DNA of 64,000 nt from Muscardinus avellanarius (Eukaryota; Chordata; Mammalia; Rodentia; Gliridae): NCBI GenBank assembly GCA_963383645.1, contig OY726563.1:31725575-31789574 (forward strand), given 5' to 3'. Below, in pieces: positions 11,335 to 22,036 of the stretch. The stretch's first letter is position 1. Each line of letters begins with the position of its first letter. Made by a program: the position numbers and the translations under genes. The notes below the pieces were generated by a model, which was not told the DNA's origin, made no database searches, and saw only the letters and a program-made list of their open reading frames with translations.

Positions 11335-12090
11335 TGTACCAGTATTGGGAAGAGGTTTCTGAAAGATATGACGGGTCCCCCTGGAGCACAGATCCATTAT
11401 AGATGGTATGGATGCCTTTATTCGTGGGGAGTAGGCCGCCAGCCCCCGCGGGGGCTGGTGGGGGAGAGTGCATCTCTCTGTCTCTCTATCAGGCTTCTCT
11501 CTCTGAACTCTGAACTCGCTTCTTTTCTGATGAGAGGAGTCGTCCCCTCTCAGAATCACCGGGCTCCGCCTCCTAGCCTCCGGCCCCGCCCCCTGCGGGC
11601 AGGGGCTCGAACCTTTCAGTTTCAAAATGTATTAATGTACCAGTATTGGAAAAGATTTTCAAATTTAAAATGTACCTTTGGCAGTGAAGAAAGCCAGGAG
11701 CTGTGGGGAGAGGGCTGCAGATGTCACCATGGATATAAATTAGCAAAGGAATAGAAGAAGCCTAGGGTCTTTTTACATTTCTAAAGAGAGGCAAACTTCC
11801 TCAAGGATGTGAGAAAATCCCAGTTTAACACATTTTGGAGTGTAACAAAAGGTGTGGGGATCTGTGCCAGAGACAGAGCTGCCCCCCCTGCCCCAGAGGG
11901 GATGGATCTGGTTGAGTCAGAGACAGAGCAGGATACCTGGGTTGGAGATAGGGCAGGATATTTACATATCAAAGGACCTGCCACAGATCTGGTCAGGCTG
12001 TCTATAAGAATAATCTGCATCCAGGGATTTTTGCTGATTTCTTTCTAAGCACCCCCTCATGTTACCCCTGGGTAACTTTATTCTTTATTC
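11335..12090 (+). mobile_element. Truncated LTR, family A (copy A4), carrying nested LTR B
   Basis: It begins 'tgtaccagtattgggaagag' and continues, after the nested insertion, with the doubled terminus 'aatgtaccagtattgg' as in the copy at 15947. Similarity fades near 12090, before the expected right end, so it is 3' truncated and no TSD can be read. Confidence 0.85.
11360..11618 (-). mobile_element. Nested short LTR, family B
   Basis: GC-rich LTR of about 260 bp inserted in copy A4. Plus-strand ends are 'tgaaagatatgacggg' and 'ggctcgaacctttca', with TSD GTTTC at 11355-11359 and 11619-11623. AATAAA reads on the minus strand near 11415. It matches the LTR at 14635-14926. Confidence 0.85.
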
Positions 12091-12144
12091 TTCTAATTTG
12101 GAGCTAGGCCAACTCATATGCAAATATTTTTAAAAGAAAAAAAA

Positions 12145-12745
12145 AAACGGACATGACAGTCTCAGTGGCACACACCTGCAATCCTAGTAATTGGGAGACT
12201 GAGACAGGAGGATCACAAGTTGAGGCCAGCCTCAGCAACTTAAAGAGACTATGTTTCAAAATAATAAAAAGCAGCTGGGCGTGGTGGCTCATGCCTATAG
12301 TTCTAGTACTTGGGAGACAGCAGCCTTAGCAATGCAGTGAGACTCTCAGCAATCTAATGAGACTGTGTTTTAATAAAAACAAAACAAAACAAAACAAAAC
12401 AAAACAAAAAAAAACAAAGATCCAGGTGTGGTGATGCATGCTGCAATCTCAGTACTTGGGAGGTTGAGACAGGAAGATCACAGCCTCAGCAATTTGGTGA
12501 GACCCCCATTTCAAAGTAAAAAATAAAATAGGTCTGAGGGTATAATCCAGAGGTAGAACGTCCCTGAGTTCAGTCCTCAATATAAAAATAAAATAAAATA
12601 GGGCTGGACTGTAGCTCAGAGGTAGATTGCCCCTGGGTTCAATTCCTAGTATCAAAATAAAATAAAATATAATTAATAAATAAAAATGACTGGGTGTGTA
12701 ACTGAAAGGTAAAATGTCTCTGGGTTCAATCATGATACAATAAAA
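12145..12745 (+). mobile_element. SINE cluster with three consecutive ID-like tails
   Basis: Three heads lie in tandem (about 12145, 12273 and 12420), separated by A-rich stretches including an (AAAAC)n run at 12377-12417. The last head is followed by three ID-like units at about 12530-12580, 12601-12655 and 12690-12740. Each unit carries a 'gggttcaat'-type B box and an AAAT-rich spacer. Confidence 0.85.
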
Positions 12746-12769
12746 CTGAAAATCTCTTACTATGGGGAA

Positions 12770-13312
12770 AACTGCTACCATGCAGGCAAGAGGCTGGGCT
12801 CTACTGCTCCTCTGTCCCACAAAAATTAGTAGTCAAATTAACAGAAAAAATGGTTTTATTCAAAGCCTACTCTGAAGGAAGATAGAGGAAACTTTCTTGT
12901 TTCACATCTCCATCTTTGGAGAACTCGTGGACCAAGGAAACTGTTGGGGTGGGGAGGAGTGTGCTCCTGTACAAAAGATAGGAATTTCACACACCACAAC
13001 TTCCTAGCAGATCTCCATCTCAAAGAGTCAGTTGTGAAAGGGGAAGGAAACCCAACTCAGCTCAGGTAGCCTTCTGATATCAATGGAAACCCCACCAGCT
13101 ATGGCAGTGTCTATCTCTTTCTTTCAGATCAACATATTACCTGTTGAATTGTACAAAGAGAGGATCCTCAGATAGAGGACTTTAGAATATCAAAGACAGG
13201 ATTTTAGAGATCTAGGAACTGAAATGTTTGGGAAGGGAAACCAAAGTTGTTGTGGGTTGAGGAGAAGATAGGCTTTGCAGATGTTTTCGAATAACAAAAG
13301 AGACAATTTACA
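12770..13312. other. No recognisable feature
   Basis: Intergenic sequence with no gene or repeat family that I recognise. Confidence 0.55.
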
Positions 13313-13400
13313 GAGATCTTGCCTCAAAATAAAAAAAAAAAAAGGACTGGGGATATAATTCAGTGGTGAAGCACTCCAGTGTTCCATACTGAATCTGGGG
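13313..13400 (+). mobile_element. ID-like SINE fragment
   Basis: The tail half of a SINE: 'cctcaaaataaaa', A tract, then 'gactggggatataattcagt'. Confidence 0.75.
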
Positions 13401-13419
13401 AAATAAAAAGAGGATATAG

Positions 13420-13690
13420 AGTCAGGTGGTAGAGCACACTTGCAATCCCAGTACTTGGGAGGCTAAGACAGGAGGATCACAAGTTTAAGGCCAGCCTCTG
13501 CAATTTAGCAAGACTCAGCAACTTAATTTTGAAACCCTGTTTCACAATTAAAAGGGAAGGAGTGTAGCTTGGAGTTAAAAAAAAAAAAAGGACGGGTGGT
13601 AAAATGTTCCTGGGTTCAATCTCCAGCACAAAGAAGAAGAGGAGGAGGAGGAGGAGTTGGAGGAGGAGGAGGAGGAGGAGGCGGCAGCAG
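13420..13690 (+). mobile_element. SINE type 1 with (GGA)n expansion
   Basis: Full SINE at 13420-13630 whose tail has turned into a GGA/GAG triplet tract at 13633-13685. Apparent glycine-rich reading frames here are low-complexity artefacts. Confidence 0.88.
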
Positions 13691-13996
13691 TAGCAGCCAG
13701 ATTGAAAAGGGGGAGAGAAAAAAGAAAAAAAGAGATGATATTAGAGATAGAGGAAAAAAGTTACTGGGAGTGGAGAAGAAAGTAATTTAAAAAAACTTAT
13801 CTTTTTAAGGAAATAAATTAGTTATTAAAATGCCTCTAAATTAATACCGCTGTTTGACTCATGCATTCACAATTTATCATGTTATGCTTTGCCACATGAC
13901 TAAAAATGGCTTAGAATATATAACCACTTGTTTACAAAATATTCTTATATAATTTATCTAATAAGTTTGATTTGCTTTTTCAAGGAAAAAGAGAAG

Positions 13997-14180
13997 TCGG
14001 GCATGGTGGCACATGCCAGTAATCCTAGTACTTGGGAGGCTGAGACAGGAGGATCACAGGTGCAAGTCCAGCTTCAGCAACTTAGTGAGATTCTGTTTAA
14101 GAAAAAAAAAGAAAGAAAAAGGTTGGGGTTATAACTTGGAGGCAGAATGATCCTTGGGTTCAATATCTAGTAAGTTAGAG

Positions 14181-14247
<67 letters not shown>
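13997..14247 (+). mobile_element. SINE type 1 with (GA)n expansion
   Basis: Full SINE at 13997-14180 followed by an uninterrupted GA tract of about 60 bp at 14187-14247. Confidence 0.9.
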
Positions 14248-14250
<3 letters not shown>

Positions 14251-14342
14251 CAACTTGGTGATATGATTGACATACTTTAATTTAAAATAATGGCAGGATG
14301 TTGCTCCAAAGTTTATAATACTTTGATATATAAATGCAAATA

Positions 14343-14527
14343 AGCTGGGCATGGTGGTACATGCCTGTAATCCCAGTAATTGAAGACAGGAGGATCACAG
14401 GTATGAAGTCAATTACAACAACTTTATGAGACTGTGAGCAATGTAGCAAGACCCTGTTTCAAAAAAAAAAAAAAAAATAGAGCTGAGGATATAGCTCAGA
14501 GATAGAATGCCCCTGTGTTTAATTCCC

Positions 14528-14577
<50 letters not shown>
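14343..14577 (+). mobile_element. SINE type 1 with (CA)n expansion
   Basis: Full SINE at 14343-14530 whose 'agtaacacac' end runs into a CA tract at 14532-14575. Confidence 0.9.
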
Positions 14578-14634
14578 CACATATAAACAGGCCAAATTTG
14601 GGGTTCTCTTTAGGTGTATTATAACATTTGTATG

Positions 14635-14926
14635 TGTAAGAAATAAAATGCGGCGGGTCCCATCATCGCACAGATACACGCGGGAGTCTGATATAAGTAT
14701 GCCAAAAGCCTTTATTCCGTGGAGAGTCGGCCTCCAGTCGCGGGGGAGAGTATTGAAGAGCGCACCCTCTCTGTCTCTGTCTGCGTGTCTCTATCGGGCT
14801 TCTGTGTCCCTGAGGTGGCAGCATCTACCTTAAATCGAGGGGAGTGGTCTCTTCTGTGGGAATCATGGAGCTCTGCCTCCTAGCTTCCGGCTCCACCCCC
14901 TGCGGGGCAGGGGCTCAGACCTTTCA
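14635..14926 (-). mobile_element. Solo LTR, family B
   Basis: Short GC-rich LTR (about 290 bp). Plus-strand ends are 'tgtaagaaataaaatgcgg' and 'ggctcagacctttca'; the TSD GTATG is at 14630-14634 and 14927-14931. AATAAA lies on the minus strand near 14735. Same family as the LTR at 11360-11618. Confidence 0.88.
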
Positions 14927-15088
14927 GTATGGTGCTCTATAGTTTACAATGCACTTTCATGTACATGATAATTTTACCAGTCATTGGTTGCATTTATAAA
15001 TTACACACCAGAAAGAATTAATCACTTTTCACTTAAGATTGGGGGAAATGAAAATGCATTATTATCTTAAGGTCAAAAGGCCAGTTAA

Positions 15089-15485
15089 TAAGCCAGGCAT
15101 GGTGGTCTATGCCTAAAATCTCAGTACTTGGGAGGCTGAGACAAGTGGATCACAGGTTTGAGGTCAGCTTAGGCAATTTAGCAACTTAGTGAGCCCTCAT
15201 TTCAAAAGTTAAAAATAGACAGGCATGCTTGTAATCTCAGTACTTGGGAAGCTGAGACAAGAAGATCTCAGGTTTGCGGTTACAGTGAGGCCCTCTGCAA
15301 TTTAGTGAGACCCTGTTTCAAAATAAAAGAATAAAACAGGGATGGAAGTATGGATCAGAGGTAGAATGCCCCTAGATTCCATCCCCAGTACCACACACAC
15401 ACCAAATCAAAAGTTAAAAATAAGAAAATTGCTGGGGTGTAGGTTGGAGAATAAAATACCCTTGGGTTCAATCCCCAGTACCAAA
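15089..15485 (+). mobile_element. SINE nested in SINE
   Basis: The outer SINE (15089-15217) is interrupted in its linker by a second SINE (about 15218-15407). TSD 'caaaagttaaaaata' lies at 15203-15217 and 15408-15422. The outer ID tail resumes and ends near 15485. Confidence 0.88.
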
Positions 15486-15726
15486 ATAAACATGCACATA
15501 CACGCACACACACACACACTCGCCAGTAAATTGTAAATTACAAAGAAATGAAGTGAAATGGTTGGTGCTAAGGACTGCCAGAAGGGGGAAATGTAAAGTT
15601 ACTGTTTAATGGACACAGAGTTTCAAATTGGGTAGATTAAAAGAGTTCTAGATATCAATGATACAGATGGATAAACAATGATATATATTAATGCCAATCA
15701 ACTGCACACTTAAAAATGGTTAAGAT

Positions 15727-15910
15727 AGCCAAGTATAGTGGTACCCACTGTAATCCTAGTACTTGGGAGGCTGAGACAAAAGGATCGCAGGTTCAAAGCC
15801 AGCCTCAATAACTTAGTGAGGCCCTCTGCAAGTTAATGTGACCCTATTTCACAATAATAAGGTTGGGGGTGTGGCTCAGAAGTAGACACATCCCTAGTAA
15901 CATATACACA
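15727..15910 (+). mobile_element. SINE type 1
   Basis: Degenerate full dimer from 'gccaagtatagtggtaccc' to 'acacatccctagtaaca'. Confidence 0.85.
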
Positions 15911-15946
15911 CAAAATGGTTAAGATAGTAAATTTTAAGTTGTGCAT

Positions 15947-16611
15947 TATACCAGTATTGAGACGAGGCTTCAAAATGTATTAATGTACCAGTATTAGGAA
16001 AGATTTTCAATTTTTCAGATATATCTTTGGTAGTAAAGAAGCCAGGAGCTTCCGGAAAAAGAAGCTGCAGGATTCCAGGGACCAAGGGAAATTAGCAAGA
16101 CAACAGAGATAGTTTCAGGGCCTTTTCCATTATAAAGATAAGATTTCCCAAGGAAGTGGAAGGATGCCATAAACCTTCAGGAGATCCCAGACTTCGATAA
16201 TCATGAGAAGATGCCATAAGAGATGATCAATTAACACATTTTGGGGCTTAGGGAAACAGGACAGACCTTCCCAGAAGGAATCCCCCACATCAAAAGACTG
16301 GCCCTAGATGGGGACAGATCATTGTGGGGTAGAAGACTGGCTATAAGAATACTCTGTGTCCAGAAATCTTCGGTGAATTCGTTCGAACCACCCCCTCCTC
16401 CATGCCACTCCTGGACATCCTGGGGCTGTGACTGTCTTCTGTATTTCTCTCTTTTTAATAAACTCCTTTAAATCTTCAGCCAGAGTCCGGGCTATTGCAT
16501 ATCCATCCTTAGCTCAGGACAAGAACCTGCGGTTTTATGGGAATAGTCTCGGGAAGCCTAACAAAGGTCCCCAGGGACATTTTCACAAACCATAACAGTC
16601 CAAACTGTAAC
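15947..16611 (+). mobile_element. Solo LTR, family A with doubled termini
   Basis: The outer left end 'tataccagtattgagac' is repeated at 15984 ('tgtaccagtattagg'). The inner right end 'ccataaca' (16590-16597) is followed by a second, degenerate 'aactgtaac'. TSD GTGCA is at 15941-15945 and 16612-16616, which places the integrated ends at the outer copies. AATAAA is near 16456 on the + strand. Confidence 0.85.
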
Positions 16612-16616
16612 GTGCA

Positions 16617-17230
16617 CATTTCGCTAGAATAAAAAAATGGAAAAGAAAGCAGTTAATGGTGGAACCACATTTTTATTTTATTACTGTCTAACCCTTTCTT
16701 TCTACTCAGCAGTTATTATCCCCATGTTTCAAATGAGGGCAGCAAGGCCATCAGGACTGAACTGACAAAAGTCACACAACCATCAAGAGGCAGAATTGAA
16801 ATTAATCCAACAAAAGTGATTTTTTACAACCAGAAGCTTAGCACAGGAAATCAAAATAGCACCATGGGCTCATCTAACCACGAAGGCTGGGGCAATGTAG
16901 GATTAATCACATCATTCTTCTGGGCCCCAGTTTACTCAGTTGTAAAGCGAAAGAATAAAGATAAAACTTTTTAAAATTCAACATTTTAGCATGACTTATA
17001 GTAAGAAATGTTTCATATTGACCCACAGATGCAAGGTCCCATTGCATGGACAATCCTACAGAAAGGTCTACAACATGCACTCTTAACAATAAAGAAGGCC
17101 TGCCAATCATCAGATCTTCCAATCTCAGACAAACCCCAGCTTACAGCTGACTGAAACTGGAGAGAACCTGAGCCAGAACCACCCAGGCAATATCCACCTG
17201 GATTTTATGCAGAAACAGATAATATAGTTC
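16617..17230. other. No recognisable feature
   Basis: Unique-looking intergenic sequence between two LTRs. Confidence 0.55.
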
Positions 17231-17233
17231 TAA

Positions 17234-18059
17234 TGTAGAAATTAGATAGGATAGAAGAAATAAAAGAAATAGAAAGGAGACAGAAAGGAAGAAAGAAGAA
17301 AATGTAGCTTTAATATGAAAGCGATGTGCTAAAGTTCCTCACTCCCCTAGACAGGCCCCAACTCCCAAGATTCTGGGGAATGTACATAAGTTTACTAGAG
17401 ATATCTATTGATCAGGCAAGAAAGATCACGCAAAAGATCTGAAAAGGTGACCAGATCCTATACAAGAAATTCACTCACTTGTAAAATACCTGTAGAACTG
17501 TTCATTATTCCATGTAGGGACAGTTAACAGGAGAGATTATCTGTTGGTCAGATAATAAAGCCCACACAAAGGATCAGGAAATATCACTCCAGACCACTAA
17601 AACAGGAAACTCATTCATTTATAATAATTACCTGAAGCTCTGTTAGCCGTCTCCCCTGTGAATAGTTTAGGCAAAAGAAATACCTAATGATTAGGCAATG
17701 AAGGCCCTGCTGGGACCCAGAAGATGACCCTAACACCCTAAATCTTCTTGTGATTACCCAACTTCAGTCATCTTCACATACCTCCCCCATACCCTTCACC
17801 AAGTTTCTCTTAAAAGAAGCACTTTGAACTCCCAAAGTGCATCTCTCGCTCTAGAGATGGCCTGCGTTCTTCACTAAATTTGTATTTCTTGCATTCCCAA
17901 ATAAAATCACTGCCTATGTCTCCGACTAGCTTGTGCTGAAATTCTTTCCCCCCAGATAAGCCAAAGACTCGACTGATTCTGCATTAAACTCTTCTCTCTC
18001 TCCCAGTGGGAACTCCTCGGGCCCTTCACCAAATTGGAACTGTCTCTTCTCCCAGGACA
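17234..18059 (+). mobile_element. Solo LTR, family D (ERV1)
   Basis: Resembles the provirus 3' LTR at 4828-5802: shared 'tagaagaaataaaa' start and 'gggaactcctcgg' near the end. AATAAA lies at about 17900. No convincing TSD was found, so both boundaries are estimates. Confidence 0.7.
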
Positions 18060-18304
18060 GCATAGCAGTGGAAAGGTAGTTCTCTAAAGAACTGGAGAGA
18101 AGATCCTTTAGGAGAGAACAAACACACTGGGGGATGGGCAGAACCAACAGAAGAAGTGGTGGAGGCTGAGCATTGATTGTATCTGTGCTCATCATAAAGC
18201 TCACCTTTCATGACTGTCTTACTACACGCAATGCACTCTGATATTTCCTATTCTAATGTATAATGTATTCTTATTTGCTTTATTAATTATTGAAAGAGTG
18301 TCAG

Positions 18305-18418
18305 GCCTGGCATAGTCGTACACGTTTGCAATCCCTGTGCTTGGGAGGCGGATGCAGGAGGATTGTGCAGGAGCCAGCCTTGCTTGATTAAGAGACCCTG
18401 TTTCCAAATTTAAAAAAA

Positions 18419-18471
<53 letters not shown>

Positions 18472-18530
18472 CTGGGAGTGTAGCCTGGAGTTTAGAAGGG
18501 TTTCCAGGAACCCCAGTACCACCAAAAAAA
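18305..18530 (+). mobile_element. SINE type 2 with (TA)n in the linker
   Basis: Head and linker are followed by a TA tract at 18425-18468 and then the ID-like tail ending 'ggaaccccagtaccacc'. The microsatellite expanded from the internal A/T-rich linker rather than the 3' tail. Confidence 0.88.
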
Positions 18531-18651
18531 AAAAAAAAAGAAAGAGAGTCAGTCCTTAATTTTATTTCATAATCCACTAGCAAACTGTCACCTGCATTTG
18601 AAAACAGGGAACTTACCCATTTTAAGGTTCCTTTAAGATCCAAATGTGAGC

Positions 18652-18855
18652 CAGGCGTGGTTGGAGCACACTTGTAATCCCTGTGCTTGGGAGATGGAGA
18701 CAAGAGGATCAAGCAGGTTGGAAGTCAGCCTCACTGGCTTAAGAGACCCTATTTCCAAATAAAAATAATATAAAAACTAGTTTTGGGAGTGTAGCCTGGA
18801 GGTAGAAGGGTTTCCAGGAATCCCAGTACCACCAAAAAAAAAAAAAAAAAAAAAT
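18652..18855 (+). mobile_element. SINE type 2
   Basis: Full copy with short TSD 'atccaaatgt' on both sides (about 18638-18647 and after the A tract near 18855). Confidence 0.88.
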
Positions 18856-18859
18856 CCAA

Positions 18860-19377
18860 ATGTCAGAAATTAGGAGGTAGTACAGTGTTGTTATAATGAT
18901 AACTAACATTACCATGCACATACTCTGCCAAAATTATTCCAAGCAGTTCATATATACTATGTCATGTCAAGACAATAAGATAGGTACCGTTACTATCCCT
19001 ATTTCCTATATGTAAAAACTGGTAAGTGCCAGGGCCCAAGAGAAAATCCAGGTGGTTTGACTCTAAAACCTATTGTCAAGAGTGGAGGCTCATATATCAA
19101 ATTGTTTAGATTCAAATCCCAGTGCCAATAGTTGATCAGTAAATATTTACATCAACATTGACTGAATTCATCAGGCTCATTCATTGATAATCAACTCAGT
19201 GTTTTGCTGTGTTTCAGCGACATTGGCTTCGTAGTCATTCAAACATTTCAATAACATAGGAGTCTAGCCTATGTTATATATAACATCTATATGTTTCAAT
19301 GTTTAAAGTACATTTTATTGTAACTAAATAGAAGAAATCTTACCATATTCCTTTTTAGATATTGGTTTATTTTATTA
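18860..19377. other. No recognisable feature
   Basis: Unique-looking intergenic sequence; no family recognised. Confidence 0.55.
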
Positions 19378-19384
19378 TTTTTAA

Positions 19385-19448
19385 TTTGTTTTTATACTGG
19401 GGATTGAACCCATGTGCATTCTACCTCCAAGCTAGTATTCCAGGAATC
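19385..19448 (-). mobile_element. ID-like SINE fragment, reverse
   Basis: 'actggggattgaacccatg' and 'attctacctccaagctag' identify the ID half. The rest is cut by the adjacent LTR. Confidence 0.75.
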
Positions 19449-19452
19449 TAAG

Positions 19453-19991
19453 TGCTGCCTGTTTTCTGTTTTTATATGGTCCTTTATGGCTGCTACCATG
19501 GAGATTGTAAACTATCATGGCACTGGTAGGCATGTTATTTAATAGAGAAACTAAGTGATAATTAAGTTTGAGGTCTACTAGAGGTCATCTGGGCAGCCAT
19601 CTTGGACCTTGCTGGATTTAGCCAATTACCATGAAGAACCTCCAAGCATCCTATTCTTAAAGATAAACACAGTTAAGGCAGGATTGGCAAAGCCAGGTTG
19701 GTAAGACAATGTAGATACCATGCTGCATAAGTCACTGGGAGGTATGCTCTTGAAGAATATACTTTGTTCCGGGACTCTTTCTCACTCTCTCTTTCTCCTT
19801 CCTACATTCACAAGCTAAGCAGCTTTGTTCTACCATATCCTTCCCACCATGATGTTCTGCCTCACCACAGATCTAGAAACAACAGAGCCAAGTGACCACG
19901 GTCTGTAATCATGAACCAAAATTAAAGCTTTCATCCTTTAAGCTGATTTTTCTCAGGTATTTGTCACAAAGATGTAAAGCTGACTAACACA
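19453..19991 (+). mobile_element. Solo LTR, MaLR-like
   Basis: The 3' part ('ctcaggtatttgtcaca', 'gctgactaacaca') is typical of mammalian MaLR LTRs. A 4-bp direct repeat TAAG lies at 19449-19452 and 19992-19995. Family name is inferred from memory of the motif style. Confidence 0.6.
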
Positions 19992-20290
19992 TAAGGCAAC
20001 AACAGTGGCTGCAAAACCTACCTTGTAGTACTGCTAGCAGGGATAAGACTATCTTTTCCTGTCATTCTTTTTTTTTGGGGGGGAAAAAAGATTTTGAGTG
20101 TTGCTAAAAAGTGAGATACAGAGAGTAACATGGCTTCCCCAAATCAACTATCAACCTAGATGTCATGTCAAATTAACAATTCAAACTAAAATGTTTTCTA
20201 ATGATAAGAAATACATACTTTTCATTGGTACATTGAAATCATACATCTTGATGAAGTTCAGGGTGATAGAGGCATAAATACACAGAAATA

Positions 20291-20668
20291 AGCTGGGCGT
20301 GGTGGCGCACGCTTGTAATCCCCACGCTTGGGAGGCAGAGACAGGAGGGTTGCGTGGGTTCAAAGCCAGGCTTGCTGGCTTAAGAGACTCTGTTTCCAAA
20401 TAAAAATATAAAAAATAGGTCTGGGAGTGTAGCCCGGAGGTAGAAGGGTTCCGTAGCACCAAAAAAAAAAAAAAAAAAAAAAAGCCAGGCGTGGTGGTGC
20501 ACGCTTGTAATCCCCGTGCTTGGGAGGCAGAGACAGGAGGATCGCACAGGTTCGAAGCCAGCCACGCGCGCTGGCTTAGGAGACCCTGTTTCCAAATAAA
20601 AATGTAAAAATAGGTCTGGGAGTGTAGCCCGGAGGTAGAAGGGCTTCCAGGAACCCCAGTACCACCGA
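20291..20668 (+). mobile_element. Two tandem SINE type 2 copies
   Basis: One SINE at 20291-20483 with an A tract (20460-20483) runs directly into a second at 20484-20668. Both carry the 'ggcttaagagac' or 'ggcttaggagac' linker. Confidence 0.9.
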
Positions 20669-20884
20669 AAATATTAAAAAATGTATATATATATGCAGAA
20701 ATGCACACTTTTGAAGACCATTTTGCAAATGCAAAAAAAGAGAAAAAATTACAAAATGATGAGGTACTGAGTCATTGCGTAATAATTATTAATATTTCTG
20801 TGTATACACACATCTCTAAATTATGTACATGTGTGTATTTTGACATTTCATCTATAAACATAAAATAGGGATTTGCTTGTAATA

Positions 20885-21105
20885 TATGGTAGCACATGCC
20901 TGTAGTTCTAATACATGGGAGGCTGAGACAGGAGGATTGCAGGTTCATGGGCAGCCTCAGAAACTGAGCAAGGCTCTCAACAACTTAGAGCCTCAGCAAC
21001 TTACCAAGACCCTATTTCAAAATAAAATATAAATTAGGATTGGGGTGTAGCTCAAAGGGAGAATGCCTCCAGATTCAATCTCCAGTACCAAAAAGGAAAA
21101 AAGAA
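20885..21105 (+). mobile_element. SINE type 1
   Basis: Full degenerate dimer ending 'ttcaatctccagtacc'. Confidence 0.88.
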
Positions 21106-21389
21106 AAATCCCACTTTGACATGAATTTGGTAGGTGTATAGAATTTCATTTTATGACATAGCACGTGTGATTGTTCAGTCACACAAGTAGAAACAACTCT
21201 ATGCATTTATTTCAGAAAAGGACTTAACAGGGCGACGGAGAAAAGCGGGGCTTAAGAGCCCCGCTAACAACCAATCTCTATTACCACACAATCAGCGCCT
21301 TTCATAGCCAGAAAACACCATCACCGGAGAAACAAAAAAATCACCAGCCCCAGAGAGGAGGGGGTCTCATAACAGAGCTCAGAGTCACA

Positions 21390-21660
21390 GAGGAGATACG
21401 CCGGCCTCACGGCCGAGGATGCAGCAGCAGCGCCTTACTGCCAGTGGCAGCGGCGAGCTCAATAGCCCACCAGGCTCCAGAGAGGAGCGGCGGACAGTGA
21501 GCCAAGGTAAGCCACTGCGGAACAGCCCGGCGGGATTCGGCAGATTTTTCGGCGCAGGGAGCATCTAAAGCTCCCAGTGGCTGGGCTCAGCACACCCTGC
21601 AGAAACTCAGAGCGGAGCTCAAAACCAGAGAAGAAATACACCAGCCTCACGGCCGAGGGC
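21390..21660 (+). repeat. Tandem monomer-like repeats in the L1 5' UTR
   Basis: A 'cctcacggccgagg' block with similar neighbours occurs at 21392-21418 and 21631-21658, about 240 bp apart. Both are followed by a GCAGC/GGCAGC-rich run. The pattern suggests a duplicated promoter monomer, as known for rodent L1 5' UTRs. Confidence 0.7.
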
Positions 21661-22036
21661 GTGGCAGCGGCGCCATATTGCCACCAGCGGCAGCAGCAGC
21701 GAATTCACCGAGTCCACGACAGCTCCATCTGCGTATTCAACAACAGTGAGTCAAATTGCAGGCCCCAGAGGAGAAATCCCAGTACTGACTCCCAGGGACT
21801 TGACCCAGTGGGGGAGTGTCGGTGGCAGAGATATCACACCATAGGAGAACGCGTAACCTGGCACCCCCATAGTCTAAAGCAGCCTCTATTGACTCCCTGA
21901 GTCTGAGACTTTGCGATACAACCCAGTAAAGGAGTAGTGGTGACTGAGATGCCACAGACTCGAGATCCAGAGCACCTTAAGTGAAGTTGTAGTGACCCAA
22001 GGGAAGAACCCAGAGAAGGCACAAACTCCCGAAATC

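Noticed and set aside
13569..13790. Open frame with a long Gly-rich run
   Set aside because: It is a SINE followed by a GGA microsatellite; composition alone explains it.
14507..14679. Frames encoding Thr-His or Val-Cys repeats
   Set aside because: They translate the (CA)n microsatellite and adjacent SINE on either strand.
17229..18087. TSD TCTAA around the family D LTR
   Set aside because: The right copy would put the LTR end at a non-CA position; the match is likely chance.
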